Shown in pieces: positions 34,609-41,988 of a stretch of 64,000 bases of DNA. Position 1 is the first letter of the stretch. Every line of letters starts with the position of its first letter. The notes beneath the pieces were generated by a model. The model was not told the origin of the DNA. It searched no databases and saw only the letters and a program-made list of their open reading frames with translations. The translations under genes and the position numbers were made by a program. Source of the stretch: Saccharicrinis sp963665705 (GTDB lineage Bacteria; Bacteroidota; Bacteroidia; Bacteroidales; Marinilabiliaceae). The DNA is taken from assembly GCA_963665705.1 (NCBI GenBank), contig OY762448.1, positions 5,766,001 through 5,830,000 on the forward strand, read 5' to 3'.

Positions 34609-36006
34609 TTATCCCAGAATCATACCTACAATTGTAGCTGATAGAAGAGATGCTAATGTTCCTGCTAAAAGTGCACGCATTCCAAGTTGAGTTAGTGTTA
34701 CTCTTTGTCCCGGTGCTAGTGCGCCTATTCCTCCAATCTGAATTCCTATGGAAGCAAAATTAGCAAATCCACACAATACGTAAGTTGCAATTAAAACTGA
34801 TTTTTGCTGAGCAAAAGCACCAGCTTCTTTTAGGTCACCGAGGCTTACATAACCAATAAATTCAGTCATAATGATTTTTTCACCTAATACTCTGCCTACT
34901 AAATCAATATCTTCTTTACATACGCCAATTAACCACATTAATGGTGAAAAAGCATATCCGAGTATAAACTGAAGACTTAATTCGTGATATTCTCCAGAAG
35001 TGGCAGATGCAATTAATTCGTTTATGTGTGTATAATAACCAACCTTTAGAAAAATATAATTAATCATAGCAATAAACGAAATAAATACTAATAGCATAGC
35101 TCCAACATTTACTGCTAGTTTTAAACCTTCAGAAGTACCATTTGAGATGGCATCCAAAACGTTTTTTCCAATTTTTTCTTTAGTTACAACAACCTCATTG
35201 TTGATCTCTTGAGTTTGAGGAAGTAGTATCTTTGATATTACTATTACCCCAGGAGCTGCCATAATAGATGCTGCTAAAAGGTGTTTGGCATATAGTATTT
35301 CTTGTGCAGGAATTCCTGCTCCTAATATTTTAATATAAACAGCAAGAACGCCTCCCGCTAATGTGGCCATACCACCAGACATTACAAGGAGCATTTCTGA
35401 ACGGTTCATTTTTTCTAAATAGGCTTTAATCATTAGGGGTGATTCTGTTTGGCCAAGAAAAATATTACCAGCAACAGAAAGGCTTTCAGCACCAGACAAT
35501 CTCATTAATTTTGTCATTACCCATGCTAAAGCATAAACTACTTTTTGAATAATGCCATAATAAAAAAGTAAACTGGTTAAAGCAGAGAAAAATATAATGG
35601 TTGGTAATATTGTTACTGCAAAATTTAAAAGAGGAGATTCTATTTTCCCGGCTCCAAAGCTTTTGAATAAAAATGCAGTTCCAGCTTCCGTAAAGTTCAA
35701 TATTTGAACAAATATCTTACTTATAAATTCAAAGAAAATCTGAACAAAAGGAATATATAAAATAGAAATTGCCAGAATCAGTTGAATTACTAATCCTGTT
35801 CCTGCAGCCTTCCAATTAATAGCTTTTTTATTGGAGCTGAATAACCATGCAATTCCAATTAAAACTGACATTCCTATAATCCCTCTGAGCAAACTGCTAA
35901 AAGAAAAGTGAGATTGGATTTGTGTTTCAACAATTGAAGAGGCAAGGGTAGTTTGAGGGCATAGCACAATAAACAATATAAGTGCCGGAAAAATTTTTTT
36001 GATCAT
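34609..36006 (-). CDS. nupC: Concentrative nucleoside transporter (CNT/NupC family)
   Basis: A 465-aa inner-membrane protein with about ten hydrophobic segments. The CNT motifs are visible: LGQTESPLMIKAYL, GGMATLAGGVLAVYI and GFANFASIGIQIGGIGALAP near the C-terminus. The family imports nucleosides by H+ or Na+ symport. An extra cleavable-looking N-terminal segment (ALILFIVLCPQTTLA) precedes the usual start. It lies 27 bp after the nuclease-family gene on the same strand. With hpt, purE and adk also in the window, nucleoside salvage is its likely use. Confidence 0.92.
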   Translation of the reverse strand: MIKKIFPALILFIVLCPQTTLASSIVETQIQSHFSFSSLLRGIIGMSVLIGIAWLFSSNKKAINWKAAGTGLVIQLILAISILYIPFVQIFFEFISKIFVQILNFTEAGTAFLFKSFGAGKIESPLLNFAVTILPTIIFFSALTSLLFYYGIIQKVVYALAWVMTKLMRLSGAESLSVAGNIFLGQTESPLMIKAYLEKMNRSEMLLVMSGGMATLAGGVLAVYIKILGAGIPAQEILYAKHLLAASIMAAPGVIVISKILLPQTQEINNEVVVTKEKIGKNVLDAISNGTSEGLKLAVNVGAMLLVFISFIAMINYIFLKVGYYTHINELIASATSGEYHELSLQFILGYAFSPLMWLIGVCKEDIDLVGRVLGEKIIMTEFIGYVSLGDLKEAGAFAQQKSVLIATYVLCGFANFASIGIQIGGIGALAPGQRVTLTQLGMRALLAGTLASLLSATIVGMILG

Positions 36007-36033
36007 GGGTATATAAAAAATAAAAATGGAATA

Positions 36034-36630
36034 CTATGAAGCGCTTCTTTTCTGAATTTCGTCTCTTATTTCAGAAGCTTTCTCATAATCTTCTTTGTTG
36101 ATGGCATTATTAAGCATCTTGTTTAATTCCTCGATAGAGAGATTTGAGTACTTTGTTTCCTCATCTGAATTGTCACTCTTTTCATTTGTAATCTCAGCCT
36201 CTTGTTCTGCATTTACGTCAAGTACAATTCCTGCAGATTCAATAATTGACTCATAAGTATAAATAGGGCAGTTAAATCTTAGAGATAGAGCTACTGCATC
36301 GGAAGTCCTGGAATCAATTCTAAGCTCTTGTCCGTCTTTTATACATACTAACTCTGAGTAGAAAATGCCCTCTTCAAGTTTATAAATAATTACTTCTATT
36401 ATTTCAATATCAAATGCCCTTGAAAAGTTAAGGAAAAGATCGTGAGTAAGAGGCCTTGGGGGTTCTAAGCCTTCTAATTTTATAGCGATAGATTGTGCCT
36501 CTACGCCACCAATAATTATCGGAATTCTCCTTTCCCCTTCTTCTTCCGCCAGTACTAATGCATATGCACCAGATTGAGTTTGACTATAAGACAGACCTAA
36601 TATATTAAGTTTAATCTTTTTTTTGCTCAT
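36034..36630 (-). CDS. Bifunctional nuclease family protein with UVR motif
   Basis: A 198-aa protein. Residues 1-135 match the BFN/DUF151 family (RRIPIIIGGVEAQSIAI, RPLTHDLF, IDSRTSDAVALSLR). The C-terminal ~35 residues (LNNAINKEDYEKASEIRDEI) form a UvrB/UvrC-type helical hairpin, joined by an acidic linker. BFN members show RNase/DNase activity in plants and a nuclease-like fold in bacteria; the UVR motif usually mediates protein contacts. It is the first gene of a two-gene unit with nupC and divergent from rplU. Confidence 0.88.
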   Translation of the reverse strand: MSKKKIKLNILGLSYSQTQSGAYALVLAEEEGERRIPIIIGGVEAQSIAIKLEGLEPPRPLTHDLFLNFSRAFDIEIIEVIIYKLEEGIFYSELVCIKDGQELRIDSRTSDAVALSLRFNCPIYTYESIIESAGIVLDVNAEQEAEITNEKSDNSDEETKYSNLSIEELNKMLNNAINKEDYEKASEIRDEIQKRSAS

Positions 36631-36677
36631 AAATTTTCTTCGTGTTTCGAAGTATGAAATATAATTCTATAATAAAA

Positions 36678-36706
36678 CAAATATAACAAATTGTTTTTAA
36701 CATCAA
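36678..36706 (-). promoter_or_regulatory. Candidate promoter of the nuclease-nupC unit
   Basis: On the minus strand TTG (36706-36704), 18 nt, then TATATTTG (36685-36678) fits a weak Bacteroidota promoter, giving a UTR of about 40 nt. Confidence 0.45.
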
Positions 36707-36848
36707 TCCATAAATATTGGCATTATATGTTATATAATGGAGGAACAATAATGATTTTAAAAAGTTTTATACCTTTATGAAGTGTCTTGGTTGGGATGTC
36801 TTTTAAAACTATAATTGTATTGAAATTCATTGAATTAACTATGGTTTT

Positions 36849-36879
36849 TTTGTTGAATTGAAAATATTTTATAATTTTG
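36849..36879 (+). promoter_or_regulatory. Promoter of rplU-rpmA
   Basis: TTTG (36849-36852), exactly 19 nt, then TAATTTTG (36872-36879) matches the Bacteroidota consensus with optimal spacing. The start site would be near 36885. Confidence 0.8.
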
Positions 36880-36884
36880 CACTC

Positions 36885-36967
36885 CGATAATTCTTGAGAG
36901 GCTTGATAAAGTGACTGGTAATGAGAACGAAAGTCCGCCTCTGGGATAAAATTTTAAAATAATTGTG
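36885..36967 (+). ncRNA. Structured leader of the rplU mRNA
   Basis: The ~80-nt 5' UTR is GC-richer than the flanking spacer and can fold: AGAGGC (36897-36902) pairs with GCCTCT (36937-36942), enclosing GACT (36913-36916) with AGTC (36932-36935). The outer stem holds a purine-rich internal region. The placement suggests an L21-type autoregulatory leader. The assignment to any named leader family is not made. Confidence 0.5.
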
Positions 36968-37282
36968 ATGTACGCGATTGTAGATATTGCAGGACAACAG
37001 TTTAAAGTAGAAAAAGACAGCAAGATTTATGTACACCGTCTGGCTTCTGAAGAAGGGGCTGCTGTTGAATTTGAAAAAGTAATGTTGATTGACAATGAAG
37101 GAGAAGTTACTGTAGGTGCTCCTCTTGTTGATGGTGCGAAAGTAACTGCTAAAGTTCTTTCTCATGTTAAAGGTGATAAAGTAATTGTTTTCAAAAAGAA
37201 AAGAAGAAAAGGTTACAAGAAGAAAAACGGTCACCGTCAACAATTTTCTCAAATTCAAATTGAAGACATTTTAGTTGGATAA
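36968..37282 (+). CDS. rplU: 50S ribosomal protein L21
   Basis: A 104-aa large-subunit protein that binds 23S rRNA. The start MYAIVDIAGQQFKVEK and the basic KKKRRKGYKKKNGHRQ segment are diagnostic. A GTG at 36965 precedes the ATG; the ATG at 36968 gives the usual N-terminus. It forms the conserved pair with rpmA 19 bp downstream. Expression probably depends on the strong promoter and leader just upstream. Confidence 0.97.
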   Translation: MYAIVDIAGQQFKVEKDSKIYVHRLASEEGAAVEFEKVMLIDNEGEVTVGAPLVDGAKVTAKVLSHVKGDKVIVFKKKRRKGYKKKNGHRQQFSQIQIEDILVG

Positions 37283-37301
37283 TTAAAAAAATTAGAATAA
37301 G

Positions 37302-37565
37302 ATGGCACATAAAAAAGGAGTCGGTAGTTCAAAAAACGGTAGAGAATCCGAAAGTAAACGATTAGGCGTTAAAATTTTTGGTGGTCAAGCTGCAAAAGCT
37401 GGTAACATCATTGTACGTCAGCGAGGAACTCAGCACCATCCAGGTGATAACGTAGGAATGGGAAAAGACCATACCTTATTTGCCCTTATAGATGGTACAG
37501 TTACTTTCCGTAAGAGAAGAAACGACAAGTCTTTTGTATCAGTAGAGCCTTTTGCTGCTGAATAA
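37302..37565 (+). CDS. rpmA: 50S ribosomal protein L27
   Basis: An 87-aa ribosomal protein. It begins MAHKKGVGSSKNGRESESKR, the standard L27 N-terminus that reaches the peptidyl-transferase centre, with no cleavable N-terminal extension like that of Firmicutes. The core GGQAAKAGNIIVRQRGTQHH is complete. It is second in the rplU-rpmA operon and is followed by a terminator. Confidence 0.97.
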   Translation: MAHKKGVGSSKNGRESESKRLGVKIFGGQAAKAGNIIVRQRGTQHHPGDNVGMGKDHTLFALIDGTVTFRKRRNDKSFVSVEPFAAE

Positions 37566-37589
37566 AAAGACCTTGAAAGATTTTAAGAG

Positions 37590-37628
37590 TCTCCTGAATT
37601 TGTTACATTCGTAGCACAATTCAGGAGA
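37590..37628 (+). terminator. Terminator of rplU-rpmA
   Basis: An 11-bp perfect stem (37590-37600 / 37618-37628) with a 17-nt loop is followed by TTTTTTTT. Confidence 0.85.
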
Positions 37629-37668
37629 TTTTTTTTATCCGTATATCAACAAACAAGAAAAACGCATA

Positions 37669-38943
37669 ATGCTTACGCTAAAATTTATACAAGAAAATAA
37701 GGATGAGGTTGTTAAGCGCCTTAAAGTAAAGCGATTTGATGCAACTGAAGTAGTTGAAAATATTATTGCTTTAGATAATAAAAGAAAATCAACTCAGCAT
37801 GAAGTAGAAACAAAGCAGGCTGAAATGAATAGTTTATCTAAAGAAATAGGAATGCTATTTAAACAAGGTAAGGCTGATGAGGCTAATGAAGCCAAAGCGA
37901 AAACTGCTGCATTAAAGGATGGCATTAAAGATCTAAATTCGGTACTTAGCGATATTACTTCTCAATTAGATAGTGAAGTAGTTAAATTACCTAACATTCC
38001 ACATCCATCAGTTCCAGAAGGGAATAGTGATGAAGATAATGTGGTGATAAAAGAAGGTGGAGAGATTAAAGAAATTGAGGGTGAAGGATTACCACATTGG
38101 GAATTGATTAAGAAATATGATATTATAGATTTTGACTTAGGAACAAAGATTACTGGTGCTGGTTTCCCTGTATATAAAGGTAAAGGTGCTCGTTTGCAAC
38201 GTGCATTAATTACTTTCTTTTTGGATGAAGGGGAAAAAGCTGGATATAATGAAGTGCTTCCTCCAATTGTAGTTAATGAAGATTCTGGTTTTGGAACCGG
38301 ACAACTTCCTGATAAAGAAGGAATGATGTATCATGCAACGGCTGATAATCTATATTTGATTCCAACAGCTGAAGTGCCAGTAACAAATATTTATCGTGAC
38401 GAAGTGGTTAAAGAGGAGGATCTTCCTTTAAAGAATATGGCATATACACCTTGTTTTCGTAGAGAGGCTGGTTCTTGGGGAGCTGATGTAAGAGGATTAA
38501 ACAGACTACATCAATTTGATAAAGTAGAGATTGTTCAGATTTCTCATCCTGAAAAGTCGTATCAGGCATTAGAAGGTATGGTTTCCCACGTTGAAGGATT
38601 GGTAAATAAACTTGGTTTACCATATCGTATTCTACGTCTTTGTGGTGGTGATATTAGCTTTACATCTGCATTAACTTTTGATTTTGAAGTTTATTCAGCA
38701 GCTCAAGAAAGGTGGTTGGAAGTCAGTTCTGTTTCTAACTTTGAAAATTATCAGGCAAATCGATTGAAGTGTCGTTATAAAGGCAAGGATATGAAAAAGC
38801 CTGAATTGGTACATACCTTAAATGGTAGCGCGCTAGCTTTACCACGTATTTTGGCAGCTCTTTTGGAGAATAATCAAACAGATGAAGGAATAAAAATCCC
38901 TGATGTATTAGTGCCTTATTGTGGTTTTGATATGATAAAATAG
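37669..38943 (+). CDS. serS: Seryl-tRNA synthetase
   Basis: Class II aminoacyl-tRNA synthetase of 424 aa. The N-terminal ~105 residues form the helical coiled-coil arm that grips the tRNA-Ser variable arm. Motif 2 is CFRREAGSWGADVRGLNRLH with the downstream HQFDKVE, and motif 3 is NGSALALPRILAALLENNQT. Length is normal. It is a single gene between two terminators. Confidence 0.97.
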   Translation: MLTLKFIQENKDEVVKRLKVKRFDATEVVENIIALDNKRKSTQHEVETKQAEMNSLSKEIGMLFKQGKADEANEAKAKTAALKDGIKDLNSVLSDITSQLDSEVVKLPNIPHPSVPEGNSDEDNVVIKEGGEIKEIEGEGLPHWELIKKYDIIDFDLGTKITGAGFPVYKGKGARLQRALITFFLDEGEKAGYNEVLPPIVVNEDSGFGTGQLPDKEGMMYHATADNLYLIPTAEVPVTNIYRDEVVKEEDLPLKNMAYTPCFRREAGSWGADVRGLNRLHQFDKVEIVQISHPEKSYQALEGMVSHVEGLVNKLGLPYRILRLCGGDISFTSALTFDFEVYSAAQERWLEVSSVSNFENYQANRLKCRYKGKDMKKPELVHTLNGSALALPRILAALLENNQTDEGIKIPDVLVPYCGFDMIK

Positions 38944-38992
38944 TACTGCTGGGCAGTAGTTTATAATACGAACCCTGCCTACAGGCAGGGTT
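38944..38992 (+). terminator. Double hairpin terminator after serS
   Basis: A 6-bp hairpin (TACTGC 38944-38949 / GCAGTA 38953-38958) is followed by a 10-bp perfect stem (38971-38980 / 38983-38992) leading into TTTTTT. The second is the terminator proper. Confidence 0.85.
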
Positions 38993-39021
38993 TTTTATTT
39001 ATTATTATTTATTTAAAAAGC

Positions 39022-39321
39022 ATGTTTATATTTAATACAACATTTGTAATTACGAACGTAAAATTTTCTGTATGGGAAAAGTGGATGAGAGATACTTATG
39101 TTCCATTGATTAAAAATGTTGTTCCGTCCAGTGAGGTTGGAACATATGAAGTGATGACAACGGATAGTAAAGAGGAAAGAACTGTTTCTGTACAATGGAA
39201 AGTAACTACACCTACGGATTTAGAAGTTATTAATCGTCAATCGCCTATAGTATTAGGACAAATGAGTTCAGACTTCGGTCAGGAAGTGCTCTATTTTAGT
39301 TCAATTTTAAAAGCTTTATAA
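39022..39321 (+). CDS. DUF4286 family protein
   Basis: A 99-aa cytoplasmic protein that matches the small Bacteroidota family DUF4286: IFNTTFVITNVKFSVWEKW, then a predicted beta-alpha-beta ferredoxin-like fold ending QMSSDFGQEVLYFSSIL. No catalytic motif or membrane segment is seen. Its function is unknown. It sits 7 bp upstream of ruvC, so the two are probably co-transcribed. Confidence 0.8.
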   Translation: MFIFNTTFVITNVKFSVWEKWMRDTYVPLIKNVVPSSEVGTYEVMTTDSKEERTVSVQWKVTTPTDLEVINRQSPIVLGQMSSDFGQEVLYFSSILKAL

Positions 39322-39328
39322 TTTAGCA

Positions 39329-39883
39329 TTGGTTAAGGACAGAATTATATTGGGTATAGATCCAGGAACAACAGTTATGGGTTATGGCATTATAAAGGTG
39401 GTGAATAATAAACCGTCTTTAATGTCTATGGGTGTACTTGAGCTTCAAAAGTATTCTGACCATTATTTAAAGCTTAAAAAAATTTTTGAAACTGTAGTTC
39501 GCCTGGTTGATAATTACCATCCTGATGAATTAGCCATAGAAGCTCCGTTTTTTGGAAAAAACGTACAGTCTATGTTGAAATTAGGTAGGGCTCAGGGGGT
39601 TGCAATGGCAGCGGCTTTATCCAGAGAATTACCTGTGTATGAATATGCTCCATTAAAGATTAAAATGGCTATTACAGGAAACGGACGAGCTAGTAAAGAG
39701 CAGGTGGCTGGTTTTTTGTCAAGGTATTTAAAAATAGATACGGAACCCAAGTATCTGGATGCAACAGATGGTGTTGCGGCTGCTTTATGTCATTTCTTTC
39801 AAAATCAGAGTTTAAATAAAGAAAAAACAGTAAAAAGCTGGAAAGAGTTTATGAGTAAAAATCCGGGAAGGGTAAAAAAATAA
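39329..39883 (+). CDS. ruvC: Holliday junction endonuclease RuvC
   Basis: A 184-aa resolvase that cuts four-way junctions produced by recombination. The acidic residues are in place: ILGIDPGT near the N-terminus, AIEAPFFGKN, and YLDATDGVAAALCH for the last two. The best start is TTG at 39329 (MVKDRIILGIDPGT); there is no in-frame ATG before the catalytic Asp, and the upstream stop of DUF4286 lies 7 bp away. recQ is also in the window but not linked. It is followed by a bidirectional terminator. Confidence 0.95.
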   Translation: MVKDRIILGIDPGTTVMGYGIIKVVNNKPSLMSMGVLELQKYSDHYLKLKKIFETVVRLVDNYHPDELAIEAPFFGKNVQSMLKLGRAQGVAMAAALSRELPVYEYAPLKIKMAITGNGRASKEQVAGFLSRYLKIDTEPKYLDATDGVAAALCHFFQNQSLNKEKTVKSWKEFMSKNPGRVKK

Positions 39884-39904
39884 AAGGAGCTTAAAGCTCC
39901 TTTT
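39882..39904. terminator. Bidirectional terminator between ruvC and the HIT gene
   Basis: A 10-bp perfect stem (39882-39891 / 39895-39904) with a 3-nt loop, A run before and T run after, overlaps the stop codon region of the convergent HIT gene. Confidence 0.85.
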
Positions 39905-40283
39905 TTATTTTGTCTGCTATTGCAATAAATTCTTCAGTTGTAAATTTTAATTTGGGATTTGAGAAGTTTATATCACTTTCATTCTGAAGAGGAATAAGAT
40001 GAATGTGGGCATGTGGTACTTCCAATCCTAATACGGCAACTCCAACTCTTTTTGAAGGAATTGCTTTATCTATAGCTGTTGCAATTTTCTTTGCAAACAC
40101 CATCATTCCTGCCAAAATCTCATCCTCAATATCAAAAATATAGTCAACTTCAATTTTGGGTATTACTAAAGTATGACCTTCTTGTAGTGGATTTATATCT
40201 AAAAAGGCAAAGTAATTATCATCCTCTGCTATTTTATAACAAGGAATTTCTCCTTTTACAATTTTTGAAAAGATGCTTGGCAT
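39891..40283 (-). CDS. HIT family nucleotide hydrolase (HinT-like)
   Basis: A 130-aa protein of the histidine-triad family. It has SIFSKIVKGEIPCYKI at the start, LDINPLQEGHTLVIP, and the triad VPHAHIHLIPLQ. HinT-type enzymes hydrolyse purine nucleoside phosphoramidates and acyl-AMP. Substrate range cannot be told from sequence. It lies 11 bp downstream of greA on the same strand, a common Bacteroidota pairing. Confidence 0.92.
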   Translation of the reverse strand: MPSIFSKIVKGEIPCYKIAEDDNYFAFLDINPLQEGHTLVIPKIEVDYIFDIEDEILAGMMVFAKKIATAIDKAIPSKRVGVAVLGLEVPHAHIHLIPLQNESDINFSNPKLKFTTEEFIAIADKIKKEL

Positions 40284-40294
40284 AATTATGAGTT

Positions 40295-40768
40295 TTAAAT
40301 TGATATTTCTATGATTTCAAATGTCATAATTCCAGATGGTACCTTTATTTCAGCCTGTTCTCCAACAACCTTTCCCAATAAACCTTTAGCAATAGGTGTA
40401 CTGATAGATATTTTACCCTCTTTTAAATTAGCTTCACTTTCTGGAACTAAAGTGTAAGTCATTATAGCATTGTTTTTAAGGTTTTTAAGCTTTACCTTAT
40501 TGAGTAGCTGAACTTTTGATGTGTCAATTTTTGACTCGTCAATAATTCTTGAATTAGCTAATATGTTTTTTAGTTTTGAAATTTTCATTTCAAGTAATCC
40601 TTGAGCTTCTTTAGCAGCATCGTATTCTGCATTTTCTGATAAATCACCCTTATCACGGGCTTCTGCAATCTGAGCTGATATGCTAGGTCTTTCTACCGAT
40701 TCTAATTGATGAAGTTCTTCTTTTAATTTTTTCAAACCCTCTTCGGTAAGATAACTTACGTTTGACAT
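40295..40768 (-). CDS. greA: Transcription elongation factor GreA
   Basis: A 157-aa factor that rescues backtracked RNA polymerase by stimulating cleavage of the nascent RNA. The N-terminal coiled coil (YLTEEGLKKLKEELHQLESVERP) carries acidic tip residues in DKGDLSENAEYDAAKE. The C-terminal FKBP-like domain follows (ISTPIAKGLLGKVVGEQAEI). It has a full Shine-Dalgarno sequence, rare in this window, and its own promoter. The HIT gene follows by 11 bp. Confidence 0.96.
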   Translation of the reverse strand: MSNVSYLTEEGLKKLKEELHQLESVERPSISAQIAEARDKGDLSENAEYDAAKEAQGLLEMKISKLKNILANSRIIDESKIDTSKVQLLNKVKLKNLKNNAIMTYTLVPESEANLKEGKISISTPIAKGLLGKVVGEQAEIKVPSGIMTFEIIEISI

Positions 40769-40775
40769 CTTTCTT

Positions 40776-40782
40776 CCTCCTT
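40776..40782 (-). promoter_or_regulatory. Perfect Shine-Dalgarno sequence of greA
   Basis: On the minus strand AAGGAGG lies 7 nt before the greA ATG (40768). Among the starts checked, most genes here have only A/T-rich sequence at this place. Confidence 0.75.
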
Positions 40783-40834
40783 ATTGATTTCTATATAAAA
40801 AAATAAAGAATCCCGTAATTGGAACTCTTTGTTG

Positions 40835-40869
40835 CAAAGATAATAAATCTGTGGTTATTAAAAAACAAA
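40835..40869 (-). promoter_or_regulatory. Promoter of greA
   Basis: On the minus strand TTTG (40869-40866), 23 nt, then TATCTTTG (40842-40835). The start site would be near 40828, giving a ~60-nt UTR that contains the Shine-Dalgarno sequence. Confidence 0.55.
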
Positions 40870-40879
40870 GATTATACAG

Positions 40880-41302
40880 CTAAAATTCCGGGCGTTTTAA
40901 GATTTCAGAATAAATAATAGCTTGTTTAGCATTGAACCAGTGTGGAGCAGAATCTGAACGAACTTCAATAGGTTCATTTACCTTTTCTTTCTTTGGTATC
41001 CATTTTTCTCTTGACTGTAGTTGTTGTTTTCTGATCTCAAAATCATTTAAAACAGGTTCTGGTTTTACAATTGGTTGCTGTTTTTTTATAGTTGTTTGAT
41101 TTTGATCAACTTCAGGTTGAGTAGCTTCTGATTCTTCAGGCTTAAATAATTGTTCAAATTTAGGAATCATATCCTCAAAAGGGTCGTTTTTTTCAACAGG
41201 AGGAGGGGTGGAAGGTTTAGCTTTGTTCCCCTTTCTCATAATGTTAAAAACTACCGCAACAATTGCAAAAAGAATATAAAATATATTTCCTAAATCGTCC
41301 AT
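40880..41302 (-). CDS. Small membrane-anchored protein, unknown function
   Basis: A 140-aa protein with one N-terminal membrane helix (about 7-21, IFYILFAIVAVVFNIM), then a basic stretch, a proline-rich segment (KPSTPPPVEK) and a hydrophilic, Gln/Lys/Glu-rich tail. The conserved-looking end is APHWFNAKQAIIYSEILKRPEF. The layout resembles short Bacteroidota inner-membrane proteins with cytoplasmic tails. No domain is recognised. It is upstream of greA on the same strand with greA's promoter in between. Confidence 0.6.
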   Translation of the reverse strand: MDDLGNIFYILFAIVAVVFNIMRKGNKAKPSTPPPVEKNDPFEDMIPKFEQLFKPEESEATQPEVDQNQTTIKKQQPIVKPEPVLNDFEIRKQQLQSREKWIPKKEKVNEPIEVRSDSAPHWFNAKQAIIYSEILKRPEF

Positions 41303-41469
41303 GAGTTTTACTTTGAATTATATAAAGATAAAAAATATCTTTAATAAAATATATATAAGAAGAATAATTTGATTTTGTACACTAATTTGTGTAAGGCTGG
41401 TGATATTCAGCCTGATAGTGGTGTTTGTTTGCCTGTTTGGGCCTGAGTTACTAGGGATTATTATTAAAG

Positions 41470-41499
41470 AAAGAGCAGAAACTTAAGTAACTGCTCTTT
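41470..41499 (-). terminator. Terminator of trxA
   Basis: A 9-bp perfect stem (41470-41478 / 41491-41499) with a 12-nt loop. On the minus strand a T-rich but interrupted tract follows. Confidence 0.6.
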
Positions 41500-41523
41500 A
41501 TAATAATTTATTTTATGCCGTTA

Positions 41524-41841
41524 TTATAACAGGGCGTCTAATTTTGAAGCTAAAATTGTTTTTGGTACAGCGCCAACTTGTTTGTCAACAATTTCTCCAT
41601 TTTTAAAGAATAGAATTGTTGGAATGTTTCTAATACCAAATTTTACAGATGTTCCCGGGTTGCTGTCAACATCCATTTTTGTTATTACAGCTTTATCTCC
41701 ATACTCTTCTGCTAATTCTTTAACAATAGGAGTAACCATTCTACATGGCCCACACCACTCAGCCCAAAAATCTACTAATACCGGTTTGTCTGAATTTAAT
41801 ACAACCTCTTCAAAAGTTGCATCTGTTACATCTATAGTCAT
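41524..41841 (-). CDS. trxA: Thioredoxin
   Basis: A 105-aa cytoplasmic thiol-disulfide reductant. The active site WCGPC is at residues 29-33, the cis-proline is in NIPTILFF, and the buried Asp is in LVDFWAEWC. There is no signal peptide. It has its own promoter after dnaE on the same strand, so it is likely transcribed as a single gene. Confidence 0.96.
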   Translation of the reverse strand: MTIDVTDATFEEVVLNSDKPVLVDFWAEWCGPCRMVTPIVKELAEEYGDKAVITKMDVDSNPGTSVKFGIRNIPTILFFKNGEIVDKQVGAVPKTILASKLDALL

Positions 41842-41888
41842 AATATAATGTTATAAGTTTATATTTAAATTTGTTTTCTCATTTAAGA

Positions 41889-41921
41889 CAAAAATAAAAA
41901 ATTACTTTGTGTCATTCCAAA
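41889..41921 (-). promoter_or_regulatory. Promoter of trxA
   Basis: On the minus strand TTTG (41921-41918), 21 nt, then TATTTTTG (41896-41889) matches the consensus. The start site would be near 41882, 40 nt before the ATG. Confidence 0.75.
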
Positions 41922-41988
41922 TATATTCATTTTTTTAGAGATGCCTACCTTCATTAATTGATTGTTTTGAACAATTTATAAAATTAGT

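Larger units (their letters stand above)
36631..36967. other. 337-bp divergent intergenic region
   Basis: Besides the two opposed promoters (36678-36706, 36849-36879) and the rplU leader (from about 36885), the middle (about 36710-36840) is AT-rich with nothing recognisable. Confidence 0.5.

Noticed and set aside
36869..37258. 129-codon minus-strand frame opposite rplU
   Set aside because: It is antisense to a ribosomal protein gene and its leader; composition (Phe/Asn/Ser runs) is that of a shadow.
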